DNA of 39,580 bases from Opitutia bacterium (GCA_947442255.1 CANEVO010000024.1:1-39580); one strand, 5' to 3'; positions 1 to 9,316 are shown, counted from the stretch's first letter. Notes: generated by a model from the sequence alone, not told the origin. Made by a program: numbers and translations.

Positions 1-382
1 AATCGGCCGCGCGCGCTACGCGGTCCACCGGCCCCGCAGGTAATCTCGGGCAACTAATGGGATCGTTGCAGCAGGAAACCGCGAAGAGCGCGAATGGCGC
101 GAAGATCAGCCCGACCTCGGTGGTTTAAAGAACCTTGAGATTAACCACCGAGCGCACCGAGTGGAGCCGTGGCCCTAGAACAGGGTAACGGGAAGGCCTG
201 GAAGTGGGTTGAACCGATTCCTGGCTTCCTGGATTCAGGCTCAAACCCAGCTCGGTCGGGGTGGAGATCGAAGCCGGAAACTTCTTCATCGCTCCGCTTG
301 ATAAAGTCCCGCCGCTCACGCCGTGGGCCACAAAGAGCTCCTCTTCGCGATTTCCTACTGCCCACTTCCGGCTGAGCGGGGT
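1..382. repeat. Intergenic repeat block with 9-base tandem units, left copy of a dispersed element
   Basis: No gene is supported here. Positions 80-106 hold three 9-base units close to CGCGAAGAG. Positions 116-152 form an inverted repeat (CTCGGTGGTT against AACCACCGAG), and 146-164 hold two CACCGAG-type nonamers. From 165 to about 266 the sequence aligns by eye with 35603-35703, including a shared stretch around GATTCCTGGCTTCCTGGATT (196-215). A REP-like hairpin (CCCGCCGCTCACGCCGTGGG) lies at 308-327, related to the one at 23461-23485. The block lies downstream of the minus-strand gene that ends at 383. Confidence 0.75.
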
Positions 383-1516
383 TCAGGGTGCCTTCGCTCC
401 TGGAAACTGCACCGCCGGGGCGTTCGGATCCAGCGCGGGACGGTTGGGATCCGCCGCTGGCGCCGCCGGTGCCTCGACCGCGGGAGCGTTCGGGTCGAAC
501 AACCGCGTGAGTTCCTCGAGCGTGAGCCGCGGCTTCGAGGCCGCCGGCGCGTCGGGGGCGGCCGGATTATCCGCCACGGGGGGCGCATCCACCACGGCCT
601 CACCGTTGGAACGCTTCTGGATCTCGTGCGCCACGGCCTCGCGCATCAGCCCGCGGACCGCGGCCATCGTGCTGCCACCAAAAATCAGATACGGCGAACC
701 GGCGTAGTAGTCGATGCTGACGCCCGCGAACGATCGATTCGCGGTGCGCAGCGCCAGCTGGGGCGGCTGCAGCCGCCACTGCCAGCCGTAACGCCGCGCC
801 TCGAACGGCAACCGGACCACAATGGCATCACCCCCGCGGTGCGACACTTGGATCAACAGGGGCAACTCGGGATGCGGCGGGCCCTCGCCGGTCGCGAACA
901 GGCTGAACTTCAGGTCCCGCTGGCGCGCGAGTTGCAGGCTCTCCTGCAATTGCCGGTACGCCTGCGTACCATTGGTCGAAGCCGGAACGTAGAGCGGCTT
1001 GCGCAGCCGAAGCGTCACCTCGGCCGCATAGTGGATCCGGTTCGCGTCGACCCGATCCGTTTTCAGGTAGACGACGCGGCCCGGCTGGAGCGGCTGGCGC
1101 ACACTCGAATAGGAGGGCAGGACTGAGTCCGGGAGCGGCAGCACATGGGCCTCGAGGTCCTCCGGCGAAGGCGTTCGGTAGAGAACGCGCGTCACCGTGA
1201 AGTGGAGCGCCACCAGTGCGGCAGCCGCCACTCCGGCCAACTTCAGCAACCGGAAGCGGGACGCGCGCTTTTTCTCCCGGACTTCCTCCTGCCGCTGCAC
1301 GGCAGTAACGAAGGGCGCGTCCGTCATCGCCGGCGCGGCGTATTCCGCCGCGAGATCGTCGGAGGCGACCGTCGGACCGGCGGACGCGCGCGGGACGGCC
1401 CCCACAGGAGTCGTTGACGGTGGCAGGGGGGTGCTGGGAGGAAGACCGCGGGCCGCCGCCGCCGGCCGCGGGCTAAACCTGGCCGGCGCGGGCAGAGCGA
1501 CGGGCTTGAACGGCAT
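383..1516 (-). CDS. Membrane-anchored protein of unknown function, Ala/Pro-rich ends
   Basis: I do not recognise a family. From ATG 1516 the protein has about 377 residues: a Pro/Ala-rich cytoplasmic N-terminus, a basic patch (REKKRASRFR), one membrane segment (LLKLAGVAAAALVALHFTV), then an extracytoplasmic domain of about 200 residues and an Ala/Pro/Asp-rich tail with repeated DPNxPA motifs. This is a single-pass, N-in topology. The frame stays open upstream to a TTG at 1654, which has GGAGGG only 3 bases before it, so the start is uncertain; the upstream part looks non-native (Arg/Trp/Cys-rich), and I prefer 1516. The next gene (1792) is divergent, leaving about 275 bp between them. The tail repeats and low-complexity N-terminus are typical of envelope proteins with flexible linkers. 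Function is unknown. Confidence 0.7.
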   Translation of the reverse strand: MPFKPVALPAPARFSPRPAAAARGLPPSTPLPPSTTPVGAVPRASAGPTVASDDLAAEYAAPAMTDAPFVTAVQRQEEVREKKRASRFRLLKLAGVAAAALVALHFTVTRVLYRTPSPEDLEAHVLPLPDSVLPSYSSVRQPLQPGRVVYLKTDRVDANRIHYAAEVTLRLRKPLYVPASTNGTQAYRQLQESLQLARQRDLKFSLFATGEGPPHPELPLLIQVSHRGGDAIVVRLPFEARRYGWQWRLQPPQLALRTANRSFAGVSIDYYAGSPYLIFGGSTMAAVRGLMREAVAHEIQKRSNGEAVVDAPPVADNPAAPDAPAASKPRLTLEELTRLFDPNAPAVEAPAAPAADPNRPALDPNAPAVQFPGAKAP

Positions 1517-1791
1517 CGGACGCGCCGTCGCGTCCGCCGGCAACGGGCGGGGTCCACCGGGCGCGGCACGAAACGTGGCCCACCGATGTTTCTTTTCCGG
1601 CGAGTCGCTCCAGACAGCAGACCAACACGCGCAACGCCGATGCTCTTCAAACAAAAACCCTCCGGTCGAATCGTGACCTATCGGGTCTGCGCGGGCTTGC
1701 GGCTTGCGACTCGCTGTGAATTAGTCGCTCGTCCTCCGCCGGGTCCGCGTTTTCGACTGTTCACCTTCGCCCGGCAAACCCGTCCCCCTCC

Positions 1792-3168
1792 ATGACCCCT
1801 GCTACCAGCCCAGCCGGCCTCCAGCCCAACGCCGCGGCCCCTTCGAAACAGCGCCTCTTTGCCGTCCTGCTGGCAGCCGGACTCGGCTGGATGTTCGACG
1901 GGCTTGAGATGGGCATCTTTCCCCTGATCGCCCGGCCGGCGCTGCAGCAGATGCAGGCCAGCCAGGGGCTCGTGGTTTCCGATGCGTTTGTCGGGCTCTG
2001 GATGGGCTACGTCACGGCCGCGTTCCTCCTCGGCGCGGCCGGCGGCGGCGTGCTCTTCGGCTGGCTCGGCGACAAAATCGGCCGGGTAAAGGCCATGGCG
2101 ATGAGCATCCTCGTCTATTCGCTCTTCACTGGCCTCGTGTATTTTGCGACGGAACCGTGGCACCTCCTCGTCACCCGATTCATTGCCGCGTTCGGCATGG
2201 GCGGTGAATGGTCACTCGGCGTGGCGCTGGTGATGGAAGTCTGGCCCGAGAAGTATCGTCCGCTGATGGCTGGCACGATCGGCGCTGCCGCGAATGTGGG
2301 CTACGTGCTCATCGCCGTCGTCGGCATGTTCTTCAGCGTCACCGTCGATTCCTGGCGCTGGGTGGCGCTGGTCGGTGCGTTGCCCGCCTTTCTGACGATC
2401 GCGATCTTGGCCTTCGTGTCGGAATCGGAACGCTGGCAGGCACAGAAGACCGCGGACAACCAGCCGCTGCGGGAAGTGCTGCGGCCGCCGCTGCTGCGGA
2501 AGACGGCCTTCGGTATTCTCTTTGCCTCGGTGGCCTTGATCGGCACCTGGGGTTCGGTGCAGTGGCTTCCGCTCTGGGCCGACCAAATGGCACAGCAACA
2601 GTCCGTGGTGGCCGCGCGGGCGGAGTTGACTGCGCCCGGCGCGACAGCGCCGGCTGCGACCGAAGAGGCCATCGTGAAGCGGGCCAACGAACTGAAGAAC
2701 AACGGCGCCAAGGCGAACACTCTCGCGCTCAGCGCGCTCGGCGCGGTGTTCGGCTGTTTCATTGGCGCCTGGATGGGCGGCAAATTCGGCCGCCGGCCCG
2801 CGTACTTCATCCTCTGCCTGGTCTCGCTGCTCGCCTGCGGCTATCTCTTCCGCTCCGTGCACGAGTACGGGCCGATATTCCTCGGGATGGTCTTCCTCGT
2901 CGGTGGCGTCTCGGCGGCCTTCTACGGCTGGCTGCCGCTCTACCTGCCCGAACTGTTCCCAACGCGGGCGCGTGCCACCGGCCAGGGACTGTCGTTCAAC
3001 TCCGGCCGCGTGCTGGCCGCGGTCGGCGCGCTACAGATGGGAAGCCTCATGCAGCATTTCAACGGCAGCTACGCTAAAGCCGGGGCCCTCATCACGTTGA
3101 TCTACATCGTCGGCATGGTGGTCATCTGGATGGCGCCAGAGACCAAGGGCAAACCGCTGCCGGCGTAA
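1792..3168 (+). CDS. MFS transporter (metabolite:H+ symporter-like)
   Basis: This 458-residue protein is an inner-membrane carrier of the major facilitator superfamily with about 12 membrane segments. The first segment carries GWMFDGLEMGIFPLIARP. Motif A (GWLGDKIGR, from residue 90) lies in the loop between segments 2 and 3. The second half contains PLYLPELFPTRARATG, the conserved sugar/aromatic-acid porter signature, near segment 10. A loop of about 45 residues rich in Ala, Thr and Gln (around 265-310) extends the central part. The start ATG at 1792 has no Shine-Dalgarno site but follows a C-rich stretch (CCGTCCCCCTCC). It converges on the dehydrogenase gene with only 6 bases between the stop codons. 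The substrate cannot be told from sequence; organic acids or sugars are likely for this type. Confidence 0.88.
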   Translation: MTPATSPAGLQPNAAAPSKQRLFAVLLAAGLGWMFDGLEMGIFPLIARPALQQMQASQGLVVSDAFVGLWMGYVTAAFLLGAAGGGVLFGWLGDKIGRVKAMAMSILVYSLFTGLVYFATEPWHLLVTRFIAAFGMGGEWSLGVALVMEVWPEKYRPLMAGTIGAAANVGYVLIAVVGMFFSVTVDSWRWVALVGALPAFLTIAILAFVSESERWQAQKTADNQPLREVLRPPLLRKTAFGILFASVALIGTWGSVQWLPLWADQMAQQQSVVAARAELTAPGATAPAATEEAIVKRANELKNNGAKANTLALSALGAVFGCFIGAWMGGKFGRRPAYFILCLVSLLACGYLFRSVHEYGPIFLGMVFLVGGVSAAFYGWLPLYLPELFPTRARATGQGLSFNSGRVLAAVGALQMGSLMQHFNGSYAKAGALITLIYIVGMVVIWMAPETKGKPLPA

Positions 3169-3174
3169 GGCCCT

Positions 3175-5727
3175 TCACTTCGCCGCCCCCAGCCGCTGGG
3201 CCAGAGCCTGCAGATCAGTGTCCGTCCAAGGCTCCTCGCGATTAGCCGTGTCGGCGCGCGCGTCGGCCACCGTGGCCACACTCACCGGACCCGCCTCATG
3301 GCCCCATGAACGCCGGGCAAACGTCAGGACGTTTGCGATCGCCTCGTCGTTCAACATGGCCTTCCAGCCGGGCATCGCGAGGTTCTGCTGCGTTTTGCCG
3401 TTAAGGACGATCCGCGCGAGAATCCGCGGATCGCCCAGGATCCACCGCGAATAAACCAGCGAGGGCGCCAGTCCGGGCAGGCCTTGGCCATTCGGCTGGT
3501 GGCAGGCGGCACACAAGGTGAGAAACTGGGTCTTGCCCTGGTTGAACGCGGCTTCCTCGGCTGGCGTCAGCGCGACCACTTTAGCCGGCGCCGTCCCGGC
3601 CTTGCCGGGCCACTTCAATCGCTCAAGCAACGTCTGCGCCGCCGCCGACGACGGCGTGCCCGTGCGGGCGGCCAGAGCGATCAGCGGCTTCGGCTCGACC
3701 GGCAGCGCGCCGGCAAACGCCTTCCCTTCGGACGATTTTGGCAGGAAATGCTGCACGCCGGCGAGGATCGCCCCGCGCGCCCACTCCGGAGTCTCCGTGG
3801 CCGCCGCCAGGGAAAGAACACTTTCGATCGCCGCGGCCTGCCCGGCCTTGAGGGCCGAACTCGTCGCAAACCGAACCACGTCGACGCCATTTTGCGCCGC
3901 GTCCTTTTGCTGCAGCAGCGCCGCGATGAACGTCGCCTCGCGACCGGCCAGTCCGCTGACCACCGCATCCGCCAAGAACGGCTGCCGACCGGCCGCCACG
4001 ACGAGCGCCCGCAAGGCGTTCTCCGCCGCCGGCGTCTTGATTCCGCCAAGCGAGAGCGCGAGTTGCAGGCGTATGGCCGGCTCGGTGCGCGTCGCGACGA
4101 GTCCAATCACCCGCGCGGCGAGCGCATCGGCTCCCGGTTTGCCGGCAAAATTATCCGCCACCCGAATCGCCGCGGCCACCACGCGCGGATCCGCGTCCGC
4201 CAGCGTCGCCTGCACGGTCGCCGCCTCGATCGCCTGGCTGCCATCCAGCGTCCACAACGCATGCAAACGGCCGAGCGGGCTCGAACCCTTCGTCGCGAGC
4301 TCGCGGAGCGCAGCAGCCACGGCCGGCGTCCGGGCGGCACTGCGCTTTTCCACGAGGAGTTGCTGCGCCGTGTCACGCGTCCAGCCGTTGGAATCGCTGA
4401 GCTTCGTCACGAGTTCCTCCGCCGAGGCCCGGCCCAGCGTGAGTTTCAAATCGAGGCGCGGCGCGCCGTCCGGAACGATCCGCCAGATGCGTCCGTGGTC
4501 GAGCGGCTTGTCCAGCCCGCGCTCGAGGATCTCCTTGCGCAGGTACGACGTGACGTAGAGCCGGTCCTGAATCAGGCCGCGATACATGTCCACCATCCAC
4601 AGCGCGCCATCGGGGCCGTTGAAGAGATTGACCGGGCGGAACCGCTCATCCGTGGAGCGAAGAAACTCGGTGCCTTCGTAGGCATTGGCGCCACCCACGG
4701 TGCCGTTGACGTCCGACAACTTGATCCGCTTCAGCAGGTGGCCCGTCGGCTCTGCGATGAAGGCATCGCCGCGAAACTCCGCGGGGAAAAGTGTGCCACG
4801 ATAAATCACCGGCCCGCACGCCGCCGTGACCGCATACAACTTCCCCTCGGCATCGAGCGTGCGATAGCCGCGATTGACGCCGGTCGTGATGCGACCCGGC
4901 CAGATTTTCAGGCTGGCCGGCACCACCTGGAAATTCGCCCCGCTCGCCGCGAACCCGGGATTCCGCGCGAGGTAGGCCGACGGCACCAGATCGACGCGCA
5001 GCGGATCGCTGTTACTGTTGTAATAGATGCGACCGGAGTCGTCCTGCGAAATGCCCCACTGGCCGCGGGTGATGGTGGTGTCCCGGGTGAACTTGCCCTC
5101 GCCCTCGTAGCGAAAGCGCACCGTGTGGTTGGCGCTGTAGATCCAGTTGTCCATGCCCCACATCAGGCCATTGGGCAGATGTTCGACATTGCCGGACCCG
5201 CCGTAGTCGCTCGCCACCTCAACGCGGGAGTCAGCCTTGCCGTCTCCGTCGGTGTCGCGCGCATAAATCAACTTCGGCGGTTCGGCGAAGAGCAGTCCGC
5301 CGTCGACCACGGCAATCGCGCGAGGCAGCACGAGCTGATCGAGAAACACCACGCGCCGATCCATCCGTCCGTCGCCGTTGGTGTCGGTGAGAGTCACAAT
5401 GCGTCCAATCGGATCCTTGTCCCCCGTGCCTTCGATGTCGCGCATGTAGCCGGTCATCTCCACGACCCAAAGCCGGCCATCCGGCCCGATCTGCATCGTG
5501 AGAGGATCCTCCACGAGCGGCTCGGCCGCGATCAGCTCGACCCGGAAGCCGGGCGCGACGGTGAAGGTCTTCGCCTCGTCCTCAGGCGAGAGCGACGGCG
5601 CCGGCGGCACCACCCAGTGCGCGGGGCGGGGGGGCTGCGCCTCGCCGGCCTTGTCACCGTTCTGAGCGCGCACGGGCGCGGAGACCAACATCGCCAAAAG
5701 CAGGAGCGAAACGAACCGGGACTTCAT
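3175..5727 (-). CDS. PVC-type secreted dehydrogenase-like protein with HEAT repeats and C-terminal cytochrome c
   Basis: From ATG 5727 the protein has 850 residues. It begins with a signal peptide (MKSRFVSLLLLAMLVSAPVRAQ). Next comes a beta-propeller of the 'putative membrane-bound dehydrogenase' type found in Planctomycetes and Verrucomicrobia, starting at FTVAPGFRVELIAAEPLV and containing two calcium-binding-like loops (DTNGDGRMD, DTDGDGKAD). An Ala/Leu-rich helical region follows (HEAT-like, roughly 450-710), then a heme-binding cytochrome c domain with C739-A-A-C742-H743 and a likely axial Met785 (LAMPGW). The family is thought to oxidise sugars or alcohols in the periplasm and pass electrons to heme, but the substrates are largely unproven. 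The frame is open upstream to 5916, but the signal peptide fixes the start at 5727. A paired palindrome lies upstream (5792-5865). Confidence 0.9.
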   Translation of the reverse strand: MKSRFVSLLLLAMLVSAPVRAQNGDKAGEAQPPRPAHWVVPPAPSLSPEDEAKTFTVAPGFRVELIAAEPLVEDPLTMQIGPDGRLWVVEMTGYMRDIEGTGDKDPIGRIVTLTDTNGDGRMDRRVVFLDQLVLPRAIAVVDGGLLFAEPPKLIYARDTDGDGKADSRVEVASDYGGSGNVEHLPNGLMWGMDNWIYSANHTVRFRYEGEGKFTRDTTITRGQWGISQDDSGRIYYNSNSDPLRVDLVPSAYLARNPGFAASGANFQVVPASLKIWPGRITTGVNRGYRTLDAEGKLYAVTAACGPVIYRGTLFPAEFRGDAFIAEPTGHLLKRIKLSDVNGTVGGANAYEGTEFLRSTDERFRPVNLFNGPDGALWMVDMYRGLIQDRLYVTSYLRKEILERGLDKPLDHGRIWRIVPDGAPRLDLKLTLGRASAEELVTKLSDSNGWTRDTAQQLLVEKRSAARTPAVAAALRELATKGSSPLGRLHALWTLDGSQAIEAATVQATLADADPRVVAAAIRVADNFAGKPGADALAARVIGLVATRTEPAIRLQLALSLGGIKTPAAENALRALVVAAGRQPFLADAVVSGLAGREATFIAALLQQKDAAQNGVDVVRFATSSALKAGQAAAIESVLSLAAATETPEWARGAILAGVQHFLPKSSEGKAFAGALPVEPKPLIALAARTGTPSSAAAQTLLERLKWPGKAGTAPAKVVALTPAEEAAFNQGKTQFLTLCAACHQPNGQGLPGLAPSLVYSRWILGDPRILARIVLNGKTQQNLAMPGWKAMLNDEAIANVLTFARRSWGHEAGPVSVATVADARADTANREEPWTDTDLQALAQRLGAAK

Positions 5728-5791
5728 GCCCGCCAATGAGTCACAACCCGTCGCCGCCGCAATCAAATGGATGTCAATTTTTGAAACTAAA

Positions 5792-5865
5792 GTGGAGGGC
5801 CGAGCTCCGCCGAGGCCGCTCATGCACCGTTCCATGAACCGGCTTCGACGGAGCTCAGCCCTCCA
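5792..5865. repeat. Paired REP-like hairpins (GTGG head, AGGGCCGAGCTCCG type)
   Basis: Two inverted, related units face each other: GTGGAGGGCCGAGCTCCGCC starting at 5792, and its near reverse complement ending at 5865 (CGGAGCTCAGCCCTCCA). About 25 bases separate them. The pair sits in the roughly 255-bp gap between the dehydrogenase start and the aldo/keto reductase end. Layout and head tetranucleotide match REP/BIME elements; no homologous gene lies in the gap. Confidence 0.75.
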
Positions 5866-5983
5866 AAGAACCCCGGAAATGAGCGACCTACCAAGGCAGC
5901 AGCTCAAGAGGCGCAAATGTGACGTTTGCCGATATGTGCGATGCCTTCCCCTTCGCGCTCTTCGCGTGAGCCCCTCCTGGCAG

Positions 5984-6967
5984 TCAGTACGGACCGCGGA
6001 TCTGCGCCGCCACCTCGCGCTGATAATAGTCGGCGATCGTCGCGTGCAACTCGGGGCTCAGCGGCGGGAGCGCGAACGCCCGGGCGTTCGCCTGCGCCTG
6101 TTCGGCGTTGCGGGCTCCGGGGATGATCGCGCTGACCGCGTCGAAATCGAGACACCAGCGCAGCGCCATCTCCCCCATCGTCAGGCCGGCCGGCACCAGC
6201 GGCCGCAGCCCGTCCACGAGGTCGATGCCTTTGCCATATTCCAGACCCGCGAACGTTTCGCCGACATTGAAGCGCTGTCCGTCGCGATTGAAATTGCGGT
6301 GGTCATTCGCCGGAAACGTCGTGGCCCTGGTCATCCGCCCTCCCAGCAGTCCGCTCGCCAGCGGCAGGCGGATCAGCAGCGCCACCTGCCGTTTTTTTGC
6401 CTCGGCGAAGAGCGTGTGAATCGGCTTCTGGCGGAAAATATTGAAGATGATCTGGAGCGAGGCGATTCCCTCCTGCCGGACACAGAAATCGGCCTGCTCC
6501 ATCGATTCGACGCTGGCCCCGAAGTCGCGGATCTTGCCCTGGCGCTTGAGCTCCCGCAGCGCCTCGAAAACCGTCCCTTCCTGCAGGACCTCCGTCGGGA
6601 CACAGTGCAACTGGGTCAGGTCCAGGGCCGGCACGCCAAGCCGGCGGAGCGACGCCTCCGTGTGCTGGCGGATCGCCGCCCGGGTGAAATTCTCCGGCCA
6701 GCCCGGCGGACTGAAACGACCGAGCTTGGTCGCAACATAGATCGGCGCGCGGGTCTCCTGCAGGAACTTGCCGATCAGGTTCTCGGAACGCCCCATCCCA
6801 TAGACGTCCGCCGTGTCGAAGAGCGTAGTGCCCGCCTCGTGCGCGGCGCGCAGCGTCGCCATCGCGGCCTCGTCCGTCACCTCGCCCCACCCCGCCCCGA
6901 GTTGCCACGTGCCGAGCCCAACCTCACCGACGGTGCGCCCGGTCCTGCCAAAAGTCCGTTGATTCAT
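5984..6967 (-). CDS. Aldo/keto reductase
   Basis: This 327-residue protein is a TIM-barrel, NADPH-dependent oxidoreductase, cytoplasmic and without a signal peptide. The catalytic tetrad of the family is complete: Asp51 and Tyr56 (FDTADVYG), Lys81 (VATKLGRF) and His121 (LTQLHCVP). The cofactor end of the barrel is visible as IIPGARNAEQAQANARA near the C-terminus. Family members reduce aldehydes, ketones or sugar derivatives; the substrate is not predictable here. Start ATG 6967 (MNQRTFGRTGRTV) was chosen because the conserved N-terminal beta-hairpin begins there; the open frame upstream to 7045 is basic and unlike the family. The gene is divergent from dsbD with about 95 bp between starts, so both promoters must lie in that space. 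Confidence 0.9.
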   Translation of the reverse strand: MNQRTFGRTGRTVGEVGLGTWQLGAGWGEVTDEAAMATLRAAHEAGTTLFDTADVYGMGRSENLIGKFLQETRAPIYVATKLGRFSPPGWPENFTRAAIRQHTEASLRRLGVPALDLTQLHCVPTEVLQEGTVFEALRELKRQGKIRDFGASVESMEQADFCVRQEGIASLQIIFNIFRQKPIHTLFAEAKKRQVALLIRLPLASGLLGGRMTRATTFPANDHRNFNRDGQRFNVGETFAGLEYGKGIDLVDGLRPLVPAGLTMGEMALRWCLDFDAVSAIIPGARNAEQAQANARAFALPPLSPELHATIADYYQREVAAQIRGPY

Positions 6968-7062
6968 GCGCGGCGACGCTGCTCGGCGTCGGAACGACAG
7001 GCAAGACGGGGAACAAATCTGTGCGTTTGCGCCTCCGACGAACAATCCTCACCTTGCCCGTC

Positions 7063-9198
7063 ATGTCCCTTGTTCGTCGCCTGCTGACCGCAGCCCTCCT
7101 GTTTTCCGCCGCCGGCTTGCTTTTCCCCCGGGCCGAGGCGGCGCTCGCGAAGCCCACTCATGTGCAGGCTTCCTTGGTGGCGGCCGACGACGCGGTCCGA
7201 CCCGGCCAGCCCGTCACGGTCGCCCTCCGCTTTGTCCACGACGAGCACTGGCACACCTACTGGAAAAATCCCGGCACCGGCCTGCCCACCTCGCTCGAGT
7301 GGAAACTTCCGCCCGGCTGGACCGCCGGCGAAATCCAGTGGCCCGCTCCGCACATCCTGCGCGACTCCCGGAAAACAATCGTGGGCAATGGCTACGAGGC
7401 CGAACTCTTCCTGCCCGTCACACTCACGCCACCCAAGGATCTCGCGCCGGGCACGAGCGTCACACTCGAAGCCTCGGCCGACTGGCTGATGTGCGAGGAC
7501 GTCTGCATCCCGGGCAGTGCGAACCTGACCCTGACGCTTCCGGTCACCGCCGCCGCCCCCCAACCCGATGCCCTGTGGGGCACGAAGCTTCGCGCCACCG
7601 TCGCCGGCCTGCCGCGGGCGGATGCTGCCTGGACGATCACCGCGTCCCGGACGGCCAAGTCGATCGACTTGATCGTGACCCCGGCTGGCGCGGCCGGGCA
7701 CACGCCGAAGAATGTGCACTTTTTCTCCGAGGATAACCTCGTCGCCTACGACCAACCCCGGACCGTGAAGCCCGACGGCCGCGGCGGCTTCGTGATCACG
7801 ATGCCGGTGTCGCCCGACGGCCCCGCCGACGCCACCCAGCTCCTCGGTGTCCTGACCTCGGAAAACGGCTGGCTCCCCGGCGGCCAGCTCCGCGGCCTCG
7901 CCGTCGCCGCCAATTTTTCTGTCCCTACCCAACTCTCAACTCTCAACCCTCAACTCTCAACTTCTGGCGCCCCCTCCAGCCTCCTCGGCACCCTGATCTT
8001 CGCCCTGATCGGCGGACTCATCCTGAACCTGATGCCCTGCGTCTTTCCGGTGCTCGGCATCAAGATCCTCGGTTTCGTCAATCAGGCCGGCCACCAGCGC
8101 GCCAAGGTCGTGGCCCACGGACTCACGTTCGCGCTCGGCGTGCTGATCTCGTTCTGGACGCTCGCCGCCGTGCTCGCGATCCTGCGGGCGGGCGGCGATC
8201 AACTCGGCTGGGGTTTCCAGCTGCAGTCGCCCGTGTTCGTCTACGCGCTTGCGGTGGTGATGCTCGTGTTCGCGATGAACATGAGCGGCGTGTTCGAGTT
8301 CGGTCTCCGTGCCACCGCGGTCGGCGGCGAACTGCAATCCAAGTCCGGCTACTCGGGCTCCTTCTTCACCGGCGTCCTCGCGACCGTCGTCGCCACGCCG
8401 TGCAGCGCACCCTTCCTCGCCCCCGCGCTCGGCGCCGCGCTGGCCGTCTCGACGGTCGAGTCCTTCGCCATCTTCACCGCGATCGGCGTCGGCCTCTCGC
8501 TGCCTTACCTGCTGCTCTCAATCTTCCCGCAGGCCGTCAAAGTCCTGCCACGGCCCGGCGCCTGGATGGAGACGTTCAAGCAGTTCATGGCCTTCCCGCT
8601 GTACGCGACCGTCGTCTATCTCGTCTGGGTCCTCGCGGCGCAGACCGGCGACGAAGGCTTTCGCGGCGTCCTCTTCAGCCTCGTGCTGATTGCCCTGGCC
8701 ATGTGGATGTACGGACGCTGGACGGTGCCCGGCGCCTCGGCCGGCCGCGTGCGCTTCGGGGTGGCGAGCCTCGTGCTGGTCGGCGCGCTTGGACTTTGGA
8801 CCGGCTGGCCCCGCCCGGTGCCCGTTGCGGGATCGGCCGCCGCGAGCGGCCAGATCGCCTGGGAACCGTGGAGCGAGGAAGCAGTCGCCAAGTACCGCGC
8901 CGAGGGCCGGACCATCTACGTCGATTTCACCGCCCGCTGGTGCGCGACCTGCCAGACCAACAAGAAGATCGTCTTCGCCTCGGCCGACGTGAAGCAGTAT
9001 TTCAGCGACCGGAAGATCGTAACCCTCCGTGGCGACTGGACGAGCCAGGATCCGAAGATCACCGCCGAGCTCGCGCGCTACAGTCGCTCCGCCGTCCCCT
9101 TCAACGTCATCTGGGCGCCCGGCCACGCCGACCCGATCATCCTGCCCGAGCTGCTGACCCCCGGCATCGTCCTCGACGCGCTCAAGAAGGGTTCGTGA
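7063..9198 (+). CDS. dsbD: Thiol:disulfide interchange protein, DsbD family
   Basis: A 711-residue inner-membrane protein that carries reducing power from cytoplasmic thioredoxin to periplasmic proteins. Order: signal peptide (1-26, ending AEA), N-terminal periplasmic domain with Cys144 and Cys148 (MCEDVCIPG), an eight-helix membrane domain with the paired cysteines Cys326 (LNLMPCVFPVLG) and Cys447 (VVATPCSAPFLAPALG), and a C-terminal thioredoxin domain with Cys627-A-T-Cys630 plus the cis-Pro loop SAVPF. All six expected cysteines are present, so it should be active. Start ATG 7063 is chosen for the signal peptide; the frame extends upstream to 7021. The linker at residues 290-301 is encoded by a 7-base tandem repeat (7931-7962), absent from typical family members as far as I know. 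A cytochrome-c or envelope thiol role is likely. Confidence 0.93.
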   Translation: MSLVRRLLTAALLFSAAGLLFPRAEAALAKPTHVQASLVAADDAVRPGQPVTVALRFVHDEHWHTYWKNPGTGLPTSLEWKLPPGWTAGEIQWPAPHILRDSRKTIVGNGYEAELFLPVTLTPPKDLAPGTSVTLEASADWLMCEDVCIPGSANLTLTLPVTAAAPQPDALWGTKLRATVAGLPRADAAWTITASRTAKSIDLIVTPAGAAGHTPKNVHFFSEDNLVAYDQPRTVKPDGRGGFVITMPVSPDGPADATQLLGVLTSENGWLPGGQLRGLAVAANFSVPTQLSTLNPQLSTSGAPSSLLGTLIFALIGGLILNLMPCVFPVLGIKILGFVNQAGHQRAKVVAHGLTFALGVLISFWTLAAVLAILRAGGDQLGWGFQLQSPVFVYALAVVMLVFAMNMSGVFEFGLRATAVGGELQSKSGYSGSFFTGVLATVVATPCSAPFLAPALGAALAVSTVESFAIFTAIGVGLSLPYLLLSIFPQAVKVLPRPGAWMETFKQFMAFPLYATVVYLVWVLAAQTGDEGFRGVLFSLVLIALAMWMYGRWTVPGASAGRVRFGVASLVLVGALGLWTGWPRPVPVAGSAAASGQIAWEPWSEEAVAKYRAEGRTIYVDFTARWCATCQTNKKIVFASADVKQYFSDRKIVTLRGDWTSQDPKITAELARYSRSAVPFNVIWAPGHADPIILPELLTPGIVLDALKKGS
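7931..7962 (+). repeat. In-frame 7-base tandem repeat inside dsbD
   Basis: Four and a half units of the heptamer AACTCTC (one unit is AACCCTC). Because three heptamers equal 21 bases, the array stays open and encodes a Gln/Leu/Ser/Thr stretch (QLSTLNPQLSTS). It lies exactly between the N-terminal periplasmic domain and the first membrane helix of the membrane domain. The same unit recurs at 9489-9516, 22023-22176 and 34119-34150. Confidence 0.85.
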
Positions 9199-9253
9199 GT
9201 CAGCTCCCGTCCGTAGCATCGAGCGCCCGTGAGTTGACCGGCCAGGAAGCTAG

Positions 9254-9316
9254 GTAGGGCCTGAGCTTGCTCGGGCCATCCGACCCAGGCGGCAAACCGG
9301 CTCGCGCCCGAGCCGG
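9254..9316. repeat. REP-like hairpins (GTAGGGCC type)
   Basis: GTAGGGCCTGAGCTTGCTCG starts at 9254 and folds as a short stem (GGCCtGAGC with GCTCgGGCC). A second short stem (GGCTCG with CGAGCC) follows at about 9299-9314. The GTAG head matches the other hairpins in this window, for example the reverse complement of 21209-21235. Confidence 0.6.

Noticed and set aside
3484..5739. Open frame of about 750 codons on the plus strand across the dehydrogenase gene
   Set aside because: Antisense to a gene with signal peptide, heme motif and family landmarks; Arg/Gly/Ala-rich without domains.
5904..5945. Palindrome-like GCAAATGTGACGTTTGC as a regulator site
   Set aside because: Imperfect and single; it lies downstream of one gene and about 180 bases upstream of another, with no second copy in the window.
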